In this document: in pieces, positions 9,803-20,974 of the stretch | How the letters are laid out: each line of letters begins with the position of its first letter | Position numbering within the stretch: the first letter of the stretch is position 1 | NCBI GenBank assembly: GCA_002105175.1 | Contig: MCGE01000055.1 | Coordinates: 67,001 to 131,000 of the forward strand | DNA: 64,000 nt | DNA from: Absidia repens | Lineage: Eukaryota; Mucoromycota; Mucoromycetes; Mucorales; Cunninghamellaceae | Reading direction: 5' to 3' | Program-made: the position numbers and the translations under genes | Notes under the pieces: model-generated | Databases searched by the model: none | What the model saw: only the letters and a program-made list of their open reading frames with translations | Told to the model about the DNA's origin: nothing

Positions 9803-10525
9803 AATGTGTAGTATACAGTATGTTCTCACCCGATTTTTTTTTTTTTTTTTTAAAAATAATATTTTCAGGTCACACATAATTTGTATTACATACCATTCAT
9901 CAATATAATAAAATAAAAACGTTTTATTTTTAAAATTCTGTATATGTACTATTTCTGACATTATCGTCATTATATTGCATAGATATGTTTTTTAGTGCTT
10001 CTATGAAACTGTTCCATTCGTTATTATTGTTTTTTCGTCTCCAAATCCAGTTGTAGTATTATAGAATACGTTTTGTTGAATTAGCCACCGAAGTGTTTCT
10101 TCTTTATTTCGACATATAGATGTTATTTCCCAAATATCTGGATTAGATGTCATTCTATCAATAATAATAAAAAATGTGTCAATAACCGGACAGGATATAT
10201 GTAGTATATACAGTATAACAAAGATAATCTTACATAGATTGAGTATTCAATTCAAGGAGATCAGAGATAGAGAGCAGAGATAGTTTATTGTTAAGATAAA
10301 TAACAGGATAACAGATATTGAAATAAAACTAGAGTTATTTATAATATTTGGAAAGTATGGCCGCCGAGAGGTCGGGTAACACAAATGGGCTTAGCTACCA
10401 AGATTTTCAGGGAGTACAAAAGATAGGGGAACTGAGAAGGACAACGGATATATGTTTCTCCTTGTATTTACTATTATATTTATAATCCAGAACTTATTTT
10501 TGAGGTGAGAACATATACTACACCT
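9803..10525. mobile_element. Small element with ~20-bp inverted ends, host to an LTR-E fragment
   Basis: GTGTAGTATATGTTCTCACC at the right end (inverted, about 10505-10525) also occurs at the left end (9804-9828), where 5 bp are inserted at 9816-9820. The ends interrupt the dispersed repeat that resumes near 10540. No ORF of note is present. Assignment to a transposon family is not possible. Confidence 0.5.
10177..10442 (-). repeat. Partial LTR (LTR-E family)
   Basis: Inverted match to the LTR at 63196-63514 ('gattgagtattcaattcaaggagatc', 'aacaggataacagat', 'ggggaactgagaagg'). It starts TGTCA at 10177, and its other end is truncated. A TACAGTA heptamer lies at 10209-10215. Confidence 0.7.
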
Positions 10526-10589
10526 GATCCATAAACTAAGACAGTGATTTGGTGATTAAAAACCTTTGTACTGAATTTTATAAAAAATA

Positions 10590-11195
10590 TTGAAAATGCT
10601 TTGTCTCCGTGCCCTACAAAAAAATGTCCTTGGCTCCTTCCACGGAAACTCTTCCCCTGGTGACCTTCCTGCTACAGCATCTGAAGTTTTGAAGATTGCC
10701 AACAAGGTCAGCCGCCAAAAGCGCTCCTTCGGTGATGATGATGTGGTCCCCCACAAGAAAAAGAACTCTTCGGGACGGCACAACAAAAATTTATATTGCA
10801 GCCACCACGGCTCTGGCTCCAACCATTCGTCTGCCAACACCATCCGCAACCCTTGCTATCATTGAAAGAATGTCACTTGGCTCCCTCAGCATGACAAGGA
10901 ATGCCCGGTAAAGCAAGGAAGCCTTTTGTCCATTCACTCGGTCTACCTTTGGCTAACCATCCTGCTGACTCTGCTATTATGGATTTGAATGAATCTACGG
11001 AAGCTATACGAGTGCAAGCTCACGATGACTCTATGACAGGTAACACACCTAAAAAATACTGTACATCAATGCAATCACACAATCATCTAATACAAACTAT
11101 GTTTTTCCTCTTTTACTACAGAGTAAACAAGCCATGGCTCTACTAGACACCGGCGCAGATATATCAGTGATTAGCATAGATTTTTTTAACGAAAA
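10590..11195 (+). pseudogene. Decayed Gag-protease of a chromovirus related to the intact element
   Basis: The translation aligns with the intact Gag at 475-5343 from the capsid C-terminus (LQKNVLGS... ~ LREQVMAA..., 'VLKIA', 'QKRSF', 'YCSHHG') through a degraded zinc knuckle ('CYH') to the protease ('LLLQSKQAMALLDTGAD'). Frames change at least twice. One change coincides with a TACTGTA at 11057-11063; deleting 5 bp there joins 'TPKKY' to the protease-proximal part in one frame. The protease site is DTGA rather than DSGA. RT onwards is missing, because sequence after 11195 is unrelated AT-rich DNA followed by the Helitron relic. Confidence 0.85.
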
Positions 11196-11269
11196 AATAA
11201 TATTTTATTCAAATAAAACAAACAAATCATGATTCTACCCCCTAAAATTACTCTACATCTAGTGGGGAA

Positions 11270-13101
11270 AAAAAAAAAACTATACGAAGCTACGACAAAA
11301 CACATTTGTTACTTGACTGCCCGTGAAGATGTTGATATTTCTACATTGATATGCGAGTCGTATCGTTGGCTAAGATAAGGATTGTATGGAACGACATGTC
11401 GATTATCTGCCCGGAAACGTGTCGAAGTCAAAAAAATGAGAGCGCAGCCATTTTGTCGACGTTCTGTAAATAGGATATCCGTCAGAGTTCAGCTTGGTTT
11501 CGGAATTGAAGGCGCTTGGGGTACCCATTCTTGCATTTTCCATCCCTCATACACGTTGCATCTGGTGACAGTACTGTAGAGTTGAGGATGATGCAATTGA
11601 TCAGGGATTTCGCAAGTATACACACTGGTCGTTATTCGTCAGGCGTGCTGGGTCCGATCGAGGAAATCCAGGATGAGAGAATGATGTGAATATGTGGTAG
11701 ACCCCATTTTTGGAATTCGACCGTTCCAATATATCCAGAGACTTGGCCAAAGCATTCTTTTTCCCTCGATGACATTTGATGATGAAGTCCCGCCCCTTTT
11801 ACCCGAGAGGCAAAATGTCCGGTCGATCGTATTACAAGTTTGGCGCCCTCCGGAAGTGTCACGCCATCATTTTTGGCCATTTCGGGTTGCACGTCATTGT
11901 GATGAATAATGTTGGCTTTCTGTTGTAACCAAATAAAATTATATATATATACTAAAAACCTGTTTATTGCATAATAAAAGATAAGATAAATAAAGAGAGG
12001 GGAGGAGACAAAAAGTGCTTACCGTTATATTGACAACCGGTTTCGAGTAAGAGTAAAATAATAATATAAGGCAGAGAAAAAGGGAAAATATAAATAAAGT
12101 CTAAATTCTAAAAATGGGAGTCGGAGTAAAAGAGGATCGCTTATCACAACACTTTCCCCTTTTGCCGAATCATAACCAAGTCATTCCTGAAGCATTTGCC
12201 GCATATATCGTGCGCCCCTTCCCAATGTGTCGTGGATTTGAATCATCGCCCATGCTGTTGTCCATTTCCGCACGAAGCTGCTTTTTTTGGTTGTCGGAGA
12301 GATATTTCAGTCGGTGGCTTTCGATTCGAACATAATGGTCCACTAAATAGTGTTGAAATAACCGTCCAAAATGGTGTATATAATAACCTTCACGTGTCAT
12401 CATCATGTACGCACAGTAAGCACGAAGTGTCGCATTCGATTCGTCGTCTGTATCTGAAGTCATGCCTGTAAACCAACCTTCAGCACATAGTGAAGCGGCA
12501 TGTACGATGGATGCAAGGAGTGGATCAATTGGAGTCCTGAGGTTCTATCACGAATGACTATGTCGAATGGAGTGGCAATACCGTCAGTGCTATCTTCAAC
12601 AACCATAGCCGCAATTTCAGGGTAGCATCATCGTATTGTTCAAAGGCAGTCATAAGGTTCCGAGCAAAGGGATTCTAATGATGGGATTCAAATGGGAAAC
12701 CAAAGATGTCCGAGCCAGAAGCTGATCTTTCCGCATCCGCAAAAGTATACTTGGGTGAATTCCGTTCGGTCGTTGATGGGTGTTCGAAGAGAGCCGAATT
12801 TGTGATATATTGTCCCATTGATACAAAATGCTGGATTTGGGGAACGGTCATTGTTGTTGTTGCGGATAGGGATAGGGTCATCGGCTTTGGTATTGACCAT
12901 GGAGGCAAAGGCAAACAAAGTGTTGTATGGTCTAATATACTTGTGGAAGTCGGCATTTGTTGAGCTAGTACTGTATGGTCCAAAAGCATTTCCAGAAAAG
13001 GGTAAAAGGCAACTTGATCTTGCCACTGGTGCAACATAAGCCGAATTTGCGGGGGTTCCTTTCAGAATGATTGCTGTTAACCGCGCGTTTGGCCACATCA
13101 A
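11270..13101 (-). pseudogene. Helitron Rep/helicase-like N-terminal region, heavily decayed
   Basis: Reading leftwards from 13101, three regions typical of Helitron proteins occur in the expected order. First, an N-terminal block 'IRPYNTLFAFAS ... GTIYHKFGSL ... FTQVYF' (about 12700-12960). Second, 'GRLFQHYLVDHYVRIE...NQKKQLRAE' (about 12250-12400). Third, the Rep endonuclease with its two-histidine motif 'GLPHIHII' (about 11680-11700), then 'CMRDGKCKNGYPKR' and 'YDSHINVEI' near 11300-11540. Multiple frameshifts and stops break the frame, and an LTR-F copy is inserted at 11921. TACTGTA heptamers occur at 11572 and 12969. The Rep tyrosines and the SF1 helicase part are not seen, so the copy is inactive. 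Confidence 0.85.
11921..12151 (-). repeat. Solo LTR (short LTR-F variant) inside the Helitron relic
   Basis: A 231-bp sequence starting TGTTGTAACC and ending ACAACA, flanked by a perfect CTTTC duplication (11916-11920, 12152-12156). It resembles 27422-27608 and more distantly 34230-34511. Confidence 0.82.
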
Positions 13102-13299
13102 AGCTTCACAGAATGGCCATTGGACATTTTTTTTTTTTGCAGGTAAGATGGACCTTCATCATAACATACAGTAGACATGCTGGAGACATAATTGAACAAT
13201 AAAAAAAAAGCACGAGGAAAAAATCAGGTACGCAACGACTTTCACGCTCGAATTCAATTCCCGTTGTGCTCATAATAGATTGTCAGAAAAAATAGTGAT
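13102..13299. other. Unassigned AT-rich DNA
   Basis: No gene or repeat is recognised. A TACAGTA heptamer lies at 13167-13173. Confidence 0.5.
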
Positions 13300-13595
13300 T
13301 GTAATATTTGATGAAATAGAAGACGTTATAAAAAATAAGTGATATAACAGATATGGTTTTTATTGAATAAAATGAGGAAGGGTTTTTATAATAAAATGGG
13401 AAAAAGAAGGCTGTGCTAGTGGTGGCTGTGGATATGGTCGAAGAATGGTAATTTGAGGCTATGGGAAGTTGGTTATCTGTAGATATAAGTATATATGTCT
13501 AAGTAGTGGATACTCGAGGCTGTGTCTTATACCCGTATAGGAATGACAAGTGTGATAGTGTGGGAAATGATTAGTGACAGATGACAAATACGACA
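13300..13595 (-). repeat. Solo LTR (LTR-A family) with perfect target duplication
   Basis: Inverted copy of the chromovirus LTR with a few substitutions, 296 bp, flanked by GTGAT on both sides (13295-13299, 13596-13600). It records an older insertion of the same family and loss of the interior by LTR-LTR recombination. Confidence 0.95.
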
Positions 13596-13599
13596 GTGA

Positions 13600-14230
13600 T
13601 CACTTGCGAGTAAAAAAAAAACCAACAACATTGTAACAGGGATAAGGTGAAGTGATTGGAGGAAAGGTAGGAAATTTTAAAATCATAGATGGCTACCTTA
13701 TGTAATGTTTGGTAGTAGAGTCAAAGTTATATTTTTATTTCAATAAAATGATGGAAGGCTTTTAAGGTCTCTCTCCTCTTTCATTTTGGGACCACAATCA
13801 ACCACCCTCTTCATCTCACCGCACATGGATCTTTTCCGTCATTCTACTAATCCCAACCATACAGACAACTTCAGACCCATTATTTCGTGGTTACAGGTCA
13901 CACCGCCCAACGTTGGAACCCTATCCTTTTTTATATCGCACAGTCAGAATAGTTTATAGAATAGCTTTACCACCCCATTGTATAGTGAAAATAAAAAACT
14001 TTTTATTGAATCATGACTTGATCATAACAGTCAACACTATACTAATGGGAATGAAATGTGAATAAGGGAAACTAATCTAAAAGAATGGTGTAAAAAGTGT
14101 CTGAAAAAGGAGTGAAGTATAGAAAAGGGGGAACTACTGTAAAAGAATGGTGTAAAAAAGGTCTGAAGAAGAAACAAAGTGTAAAAAAAAAGTGATCTCT
14201 AAAAGGGATCTGCAAATTTCTAATTAAACA
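13600..14230. other. Non-coding DNA with an imperfect ~75-bp tandem duplication
   Basis: Near 14045-14190 the text 'ctaaaagaatggtgtaaaaa..gtctgaa' occurs twice in similar form. No coding region is recognised. Confidence 0.5.
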
Positions 14231-14234
14231 AAGA

Positions 14235-14455
14235 CAAGTTTTATTGAAGCATATACTGTATATGTTTTATTGAAAAAAAAAGAGACAAACTAAGCTAATC
14301 ACGACATTCCCCAAGTTAGATTCAAAATGAAAGGGTTTCCCCATGCATCTTGTAATCCCTTTTCTGAAAACCCTTCTAAACTAGTCCTAACAGAAAGCCA
14401 AGACCACCAGGTCTACAACGAGCCAAAAACCGTGACGAAAAAATAATTTTTCATT

Positions 14456-14491
<36 letters not shown>

Positions 14492-14560
14492 GAAAATGGG
14501 GAGATGCCGCTTAAAAATAATTCAGGCTGGGCGGGGTTTTATTTCAAATCCCATCAAAAA
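14235..14560. repeat. Dispersed repeat H, copy 1
   Basis: Closely matches 19190-19560 ('gagacaaactaagctaatcac', 'ggtttccccatgcatcttgtaat', 'aacagaaagccaagaccaccagg', an AGAG tract, 'gatgccgcttaaaa') and more weakly 35805-36130. It has no ORF. A TACTGTA at 14254-14260 is absent from copy 2. Confidence 0.8.
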
Positions 14561-14691
14561 AACAATCTGAAGGCCAGGTCTTTTTTGCAATGGTTGAACA
14601 CTTGAAAGATAGATAGATCCTTTTATAAGAGTGCTTGATTAGAATGATAGTAGTTGAACGGAGATAATTGAATGGTCTTTGCAATGTTTGC

Positions 14692-14936
14692 TGTAATAGA
14701 GAATAAGTGAGACAAAGTTATATTTTTTTATTAAATAAAATGACAGTGGGTTTTTATAGTAAAAGTATGGGAAGCGGATGTTGGAATAATAAATTTCTAT
14801 GATAATAGATGATTGTAGATGATAATGGATTATTGGTAGAGTTCGAGTTGAGGGAAGAAAATAATGTGTTATAGAATAGGTAGATGATTCATCTTTGATA
14901 TTGATTGCAGACCAAATAAAACATAGCCAGTGGTTC
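14692..14936 (-). repeat. Partial LTR (LTR-C family)
   Basis: Inverted match to 39062-39425, from TGTAATAGAG through 'gggaagcggatgttggaataataaa' to 'catagccagtg', then truncated. A short forward LTR-C 5' piece follows (14937-14967), into which LTR-B appears to have inserted. Confidence 0.7.
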
Positions 14937-14967
14937 GTATTTGTCATCCTCTATATTTTATTATAAA

Positions 14968-15285
14968 TGTCGTATTCCTGGTTCCTGCTTAGCAATATTT
15001 ACATCAAAAGCATCTATACCATCATCATTTGTCTATCCGCCTTATCTCTTCATTCTATTTTTTACGCCTGAATTCCCCACTTATTCTCACACTTGTCACT
15101 CAACACATCATATAGCACACAGCCTTCAATTATTCGTAGTCTCAAATACACCGTTATCATGCTCCCATCCACAGCCACAAATATCTTCATTTTCTTATAA
15201 AAAGATTTGACATTTTATCAATTAAATAAACCCATATCAATTGTATCACTTGTTTTTTACTCTTGTCTTTTTATTACAACCATTT
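14968..15285 (+). repeat. LTR-B family copy
   Basis: Begins TGTCGTATTCCTGG and ends near ACAACCATTTGA. It matches solo LTRs at 34893, 41441 and 58614. No clear target duplication is seen, so the flanks are rearranged or decayed. Confidence 0.8.
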
Positions 15286-15413
15286 GAACATCAATCGAAA
15301 TAAAATATATGTCAATTATCATTTTTATTCGTATGTGCAATACATTTCGCTATAGACTAAAATATAAACTATCTACAATGCAATAAAGGTAACTAATTAT
15401 ATACATGGAATAA

Positions 15414-17146
15414 CTACAATAACTTCGTAAAACGTTTCTTCTTGGAGGATGAGCGTGTGGTCCTAAATAAAAATAAAAATAGAAAAAGAGTCAATATACA
15501 GTTTTCATATGGAAGTGAAACTTACCTAGTTGCTTTCCTGCTATTATTTGGCTATAAAAAGTAAAATATATGTTAGTATTAGTCGATGCGCGGTAGGACT
15601 GTATTTTTTATTTCTTTTATTTTTGGCTTACCTCGTAGTCATTGATTGCACGTCGCTTCAAGGGAGTCGGTTTCCTATGGGGAAACGTTTGCAAAAAAAA
15701 AAAAAAAAAAAAAGCCAGAAAACGACACAGATCATACATGTTTATCTTCGAACAAAATACAAACCTGACCTGATCTTGAGGACCATCAATAACCTGTGCA
15801 AATAAAAAAGGACAACATGGCGTCAGAGTAAAAAAAAAAAAAAACACAAATACTATCAACTTACATAGCCCGCGTCCTCATCACTTGAGTGTGTGGTGAC
15901 ACTAGGTAACTTGATTTTTTGACTTGCTTGCTGTTCATAGATTTCTTCTTTTTGGTTGCACTAATGGAGGTCTAGGGATTATTGCTTATGTGTATAATGA
16001 AACGATGAGTTAAAGATTAGAGACGGTTTATATTCATAGAAGGGTCACACATTTACCTTGAATTTTCTTCAGATGGTAGTTGTATGTTAATCTATAGGCA
16101 ATGTCAGTAATATTAGCATCAAAGTTAAGAATTACTCCACACGACTTACAGAACGGAATGAATCAGCAAAAGAATCATCGGTCAGACTGCTGTTAAAGTT
16201 GTCGACGCTGCTGTCACTGATGCTGGTGTTGCCGTCGCTGTGTGTTGTGTTTTCTAAAAAAAAATAAAAAAAAAGGATTAGTAAACTATTCGAACCACAT
16301 ATTCATATTAGAGTACCATAACTCACCTTCGATTTTCTTGAATGCTTTTGACCTATAAGAATAAAATAAAGGTAGTGTTTAGAGTGGTAAAGTACAATAT
16401 ATATTAGTAAACATACATTTTTAATTATTTGTTCAGTTGTTGTAGGTGCCTTGTTGCTCGCAGCATCGGTGGAGGAAGAGGAGACGGGATCGTTAATGCT
16501 ACATATATATGAAAGTATTAATAAAACGTCCAAAGCGTACATATTCATAGCAAAGTATTATCCTGACCTTGCCTTTGTTCTACACAATTAAAAAACATAA
16601 GACATAATACCATATCAGACACTTCGGTTTTCTCAGTCGTATGTAATGCTGGTTTCTTACCTTCTTCTGCCCCTCAAATGACTGGCTTAAACCCCGCACT
16701 TTTTAATCCAATGGTTGAATGCTCGGTCGATGTTTATTCCATGAGGTTTCAATAGTTTATATAATTCGTAAAATAATCCAAGTTTCTGTTCCTTTGTGAA
16801 TTGTCCATATGTTGTATGATAACTGGCGTCGTCACGGTGATCAATCAATACTTTGGACGCATTAGCAGCGATGAAGGTAAATAGTTTCTCCCCCATTTTC
16901 CCACTTTTTGTTGTCAATTCCGTCCTTCGCCAGTAACTTGTCATCAGCTTCGTTGTTAGCGTTTCGGTGATCTCTGCGTCGTCTTTGCGGCTTGATATCA
17001 GCTAATTCGAATTTCACATCTTCGAGAAGTGGTATAAGGGAACGCACAACCCAGTCATTCGTAAGCGGTTGGACTGCTCCATCTTTTCGCTTGGGTCGTT
17101 GTACAGTATATCTTGTGGTGGGTTGAGGCAATCATTGATGCATGGT
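15414..17146 (-). CDS. Multi-intron gene of unknown function, possibly decaying
   Basis: The gene is read on the minus strand. Its last five exons (15960-15865, 15793-15765, 15674-15632, 15551-15526, 15462-15414) are separated by short AT-rich introns with GTAAG- or GTTTG-type donors and TAG/CAG acceptors. They join in one frame of 81 codons including the stop. The encoded tail has an acidic patch (SSDED), basic KRR and a KKKR near the end, suggesting a nuclear protein. More exons with similar signals lie at about 16000-16680. The 5' part (16690-17131) encodes 'RPKRKDG', 'WVVRSLIPLLEDVKFEL' and 'EQKLGLFYELYKLLKPHGINIDRAF' but changes frame near 16900, so an indel or unrecognised intron is present. 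A TACAGTA lies at 17102-17108 near the presumed start. I recognise no domain. Exon structure upstream of 15960 is uncertain. Confidence 0.55.
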
Positions 17147-17152
17147 TCTGGT

Positions 17153-17380
17153 TGTCGTATTTGTCATCCTCTATATTTACATTATAAATCAATTTATCAG
17201 ATATAGCAAATGTCAGACTCAGATCAGGCACTAACTGTCATATTCAATCCCTCATCTCTATCTTATCCGATAATACATTAGTAGTAGAAATTTATTATTC
17301 CAATAACCGCGTCCCCAATTTTATTATAAAAGCCTTCCATCATTTTACTAAAATAAAAAGAGAACTTTGTCTCACTTATT
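17153..17380 (+). repeat. Partial LTR (LTR-C family)
   Basis: Starts TGTCGTATTTGTCATCC and ends near CTCACTTATT, with 'attattccaataaccgcg' and 'ttataaaagccttccatcatttta' inside. It abuts the truncated nuclease gene. Confidence 0.7.
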
Positions 17381-18207
17381 TGACTATCTCTCTACTACCG
17401 GACAGTGATCCACCGATTGTGATTGAAATCCAAAATACAGTGAATGAAGAATTTCTTTGCCGTTTAGTTCGCTACGCGACTTCGCTTTATATAATGTACA
17501 AAAAATGGCCCCTTTTTGTTACTATTGCAATAAACGAGCCTGGATACCCCATGGTCAGAAAAATGGAACCTACGTCCCTCTTAAAAGATGCGTTAGAAAT
17601 TAAACATCAATGTTGGTGCGAAGCCGCGCTATTTTTAATTCCATCCGCTCTGAATGGTGGAATAGTAAGTGCCACCCTTGCCTCTGTTGCATTATTTCTA
17701 CAAGACCAACGACGATTGGATAACCCAGTGATCAAATGTTGTTACAAAATTAGCTTTCAGTACTTATCTCAACATGGAATTCCCTATCAACAACAAGGAG
17801 CACTAGACGCGGCGATTGTCTTTCTCCATAACTACACAGAACTGAAAAACTCTGTTCCGAACAATACAGTTGCTAAAAAATTAATTACCCATGGCATATA
17901 TGTTGCGAAAGACATAATAATCGCAGACATGCGTACATCCCCAACATCAACAATGACAACACTGATGGAGAAAACACGCTCGTCTTTCAATGAAGACGAA
18001 AAAAGATATATTTTGAACAAAGGAAAAAAGACTTGGAAAAACGTTTATGAATCTGGTAGACTGATGGGCTATTATGTAAATTATAGCAGCGGAAAATCAT
18101 TATGCACGGCTTGGCATAAACAATGGCTCAAAGACAAGAATACCGCCCCCTCCGCGTCCAACGATCTTACATCTATCAATGCCGCTGCCACCTTTTCCTC
18201 CACATGA
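17380..18207 (+). pseudogene. PD-(D/E)XK nuclease family protein (Rpn-like), 5'-truncated
   Basis: An open frame of about 275 codons begins directly at the edge of an LTR without a convincing ATG; 17380 is a TTG. The first residues contain 'DSDPPIVIEIQ', matching the E-x-Q active-site core of the PD-(D/E)XK superfamily, followed by the 'RLVRYA..LY..Y..WPLFVTIAI' strand-helix pattern typical of the Rpn/YhgA-like proteins common in Mucoromycota genomes (family knowledge). The C-terminal half is helical and ends in a low-complexity Ala/Ser/Thr tail. The upstream part, with the first catalytic acidic residue, is missing and replaced by LTR-C, so the copy is probably inactive. A polyadenylation-like AATAAA lies near 18287. 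The family assignment is inferred from motif pattern, without alignment. Confidence 0.65.
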
Positions 18208-18375
18208 TCCTTCGTCTTTTTATCTTTTTTTATCCATAGCGACTTTTATCTTCTTTTTTTATTGTATATACCTTCTTTTTAACTGAAAATAAAATATATC
18301 TTCATGCCTCTCCTAATACTTTGATGCGCTAACAAGCAAGAATAATTATTATCTTATATTATGATTTGGAGATGG

Positions 18376-18471
18376 TTCATAACCTCGATGGGTGATCTAA
18401 GGTACCATAACCTCGATGAGTGATCTATAGCAGGTACCAAAACCTCGATGTGTGATCTGTAGCAGGTACCA
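18376..18471. repeat. Short tandem repeat, three ~33-bp units
   Basis: Units share 'aacctcgatg.gtgatct' and 'ggtacca', occurring at about 18382, 18410 and 18441. No coding role is seen. Confidence 0.8.
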
Positions 18472-18486
18472 CCAACTATTACAGTA

Positions 18487-19185
18487 TCACTTATTTACTT
18501 TTGTTTCTTATTTTACAACCATTTCAAATACCTTATCTTTTTTTTTTTTTTTTGCTAACTCAACAGTTTTATAGCTGCATCGTCCACACCGGGGGAAATT
18601 TCTTGCGACCATCTCCAATGGCCTCTGGATACTTTTAGTTTTTTCTTTTTTAACGGGCTTCCAATTTTGTAGCCATGAAATATGCTCTGAAAATGGTCTA
18701 AATAAAATTTTATATCGATAAAATGATAGACAATACTCTCAAGACCATTTCTACCAATGAAGTTTTTCTCTCTCCTTTTTGCTTCCCTCCTCAGCACAAC
18801 AATTCTCACCATTCAGCTTTGGATCTGTAGAATAGTACATATTAGAATACCTTATTCTTCATTCATGAATAAAACCTTTTTTATTAAATCGCTAGACTTA
18901 AGCATCACTAAACTAAAGGGAGGGGAATGAAGGGGTCTGGGGAGAAGTCGAGGGGTCTTGAGGGATGTCGTGAAAAAAAAAAAAAAAAAAAACTACCTCC
19001 CCCCAAAAAACAACCGCCCAAAAAAGTCTAGTTTATTTGAGCCAAAACCAAAATCGGTTGCGTTCAGCTAAAACAAATGGCCTGAAGAAGGAATGTATAA
19101 AAAAGGGATCTCTACGATGGATCTCTAAGAGGATTTCTAAGAGGGATCTCTAAGAGGAATCTGCAACTTTTAATGACGCTTAAAC
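18487..19185. other. Unassigned DNA between repeats
   Basis: A minus-strand frame at 18812-18555 has plausible composition ('HWRWSQEISPGVDDAA') but no recognisable family. The remainder is AT-rich with A- and T-runs. Confidence 0.4.
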
Positions 19186-19189
19186 ACAC

Positions 19190-19560
19190 ATCATTGAAGT
19201 AAAGACAAGTTTTATTGAGGCAAAGACAAATTTTATTGAGGCAAAGACAAATTTTATTGAAGCAGAGATATGTTTTATTGAAGAAAAGAGACAAACTAAG
19301 CTAATCACAACACCCCCCAAAATCCTAGAATCAAAATGAAAGGGTTTCCCCATGCATCTTGTAATCGCTATTCTCAAAACCCTTCTAAACTAGTCCTAAC
19401 AGAAAGCCAAGACCACCAGGTCCACAACGAGCCAAAAACCGTGACGAAAAAATAATTTTTCATTAAAAAAAAAAGGAAAGAAAGAGAAAGAGAGAGAGAA
19501 AATGGGGGATGCCGCTTAAAAAATAATTCACGCCGAGCGGAATTTTACTTTCAATCCTGT
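19190..19560. repeat. Dispersed repeat H, copy 2, with internal 24-bp tandem units
   Basis: Matches 14235-14560. Within it (about 19195-19287) a unit of roughly 23-24 bp, 'aaagacaa.ttttattgagg', is repeated about four times; copy 1 has fewer units. Confidence 0.8.
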
Positions 19561-19664
19561 CACAAAAAAATCTGGAGGCCCGTCAACAAAAAAAAAAATC
19601 TGGAAAACCTACAGCTATAATAACCCGCCCCTACACTTCAGTATAGCTTACAACAGTAAAATTG

Positions 19665-19780
19665 CCTGTAGATATTTATTATTCCAACATCCGCTTCCCC
19701 TAAATTTTACTACAATAACCCACTGTCATTTTATTCAATAAAAAAACCATATCAATTGTATCACTTATTTATTTTTTTGA
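19665..19780 (+). repeat. LTR fragment (LTR-C/B type)
   Basis: 'tttattattccaacatccgcttccc' and 'caataaaaaaaccatatcaattgtatcac' match the 3' halves of LTR-C and LTR-B copies elsewhere. The left end is degraded. Confidence 0.6.
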
Positions 19781-19897
19781 TGCTGGGCGTTTGAATCTTC
19801 AGTGAAAAAAGGTGGCCTTGTCAGTCTGTTGGGCGTCTCTGTCAAAGGGGCCAGAATAAACTTTCCCATAAAAGATTCATTTGAAAGTGCCAAAGGC

Positions 19898-20885
19898 ACA
19901 AATCAAGGACAAGAGCTTAATCTCAGCAACTCGCAGCAACAAGGCCACTCGACTGCTTACAATACTCCGTCAGTTTCATATCGTCTGTATGTGATTTATA
20001 TACCGGGAAAATAATACTGCAATAGCAAAGATAAGTCTTACCTGAGGTTTTTCTCAAGCAAAAGCAAAATCCTATGGTTTACCACTTCCCCACCTCCTAT
20101 GAGAAAGTGTATTTATACACATCTAAATGCTCCCGATCTAAAATGACACCGTTTTCAGCATGGCTTCTGGCTTAGAGGCGTTCAGCCATTATCCAGCAGA
20201 TGGTAGCTTCGCAGCTTTGGTCGGTCAACCAACCGCAAATACCAATTATCTGAATGAAGGGTTCCTCTCGTACTGACTTCAATTACTGTTACAGCGTCGA
20301 ATATCATCAGTAGGTTAATACCGACCTGTCTCACGACGGTCTCCATCCGGCACACGTTCCCTGTTAGTGGGTGAACAATCCAACACTTTATGACTTCTGC
20401 ATCATAATGATAGGAAGAGCCGATATCAAAAAATAATTCAAACAGCCAGCGTCGTTATTACACTCGGCGGCCACAGCCAGTTGTCCCTGTGGTAACTTTT
20501 CTGACACCTCTAGGCGGAAACATCTACCGCACATAAAGGATCGATAGGCCACACTTTCATGGTTTGCATTCACACTGAAAATCAAAATCAAGGGGACTTT
20601 TGCCCTTTTACTCTACGTGAGATTTCTGTTCTCACTGAGTCCCCCTTAGGACATCTGCTATAGTATTTCACAGATGCGCCGCCCCAGCAAAACTTCCCAC
20701 CTAGCACTGTCAATAACATAGGTCACCCCAAGTACATAAAAAAAAAGTACCTCGAGGCTTAACTTCACAAAAAAGATCCCACTTAATTATTTAAGCAAAT
20801 GAACAAAGGAGGTAGTGGTATTTCACTGGCGCCGGAGCTCCCACTTATTCTACACCCTCCTTGCCGGTTTGCAATACTAGGCTAA

Positions 20886-20917
<32 letters not shown>

Positions 20918-20924
20918 GATTCTG

Positions 20925-20974
<50 letters not shown>

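Noticed and set aside
14125..14131. TACTGTA in the tandem duplication as a scar
   Set aside because: The neighbouring repeat unit has a different segment of the same length at this position, so an insertion cannot be inferred.
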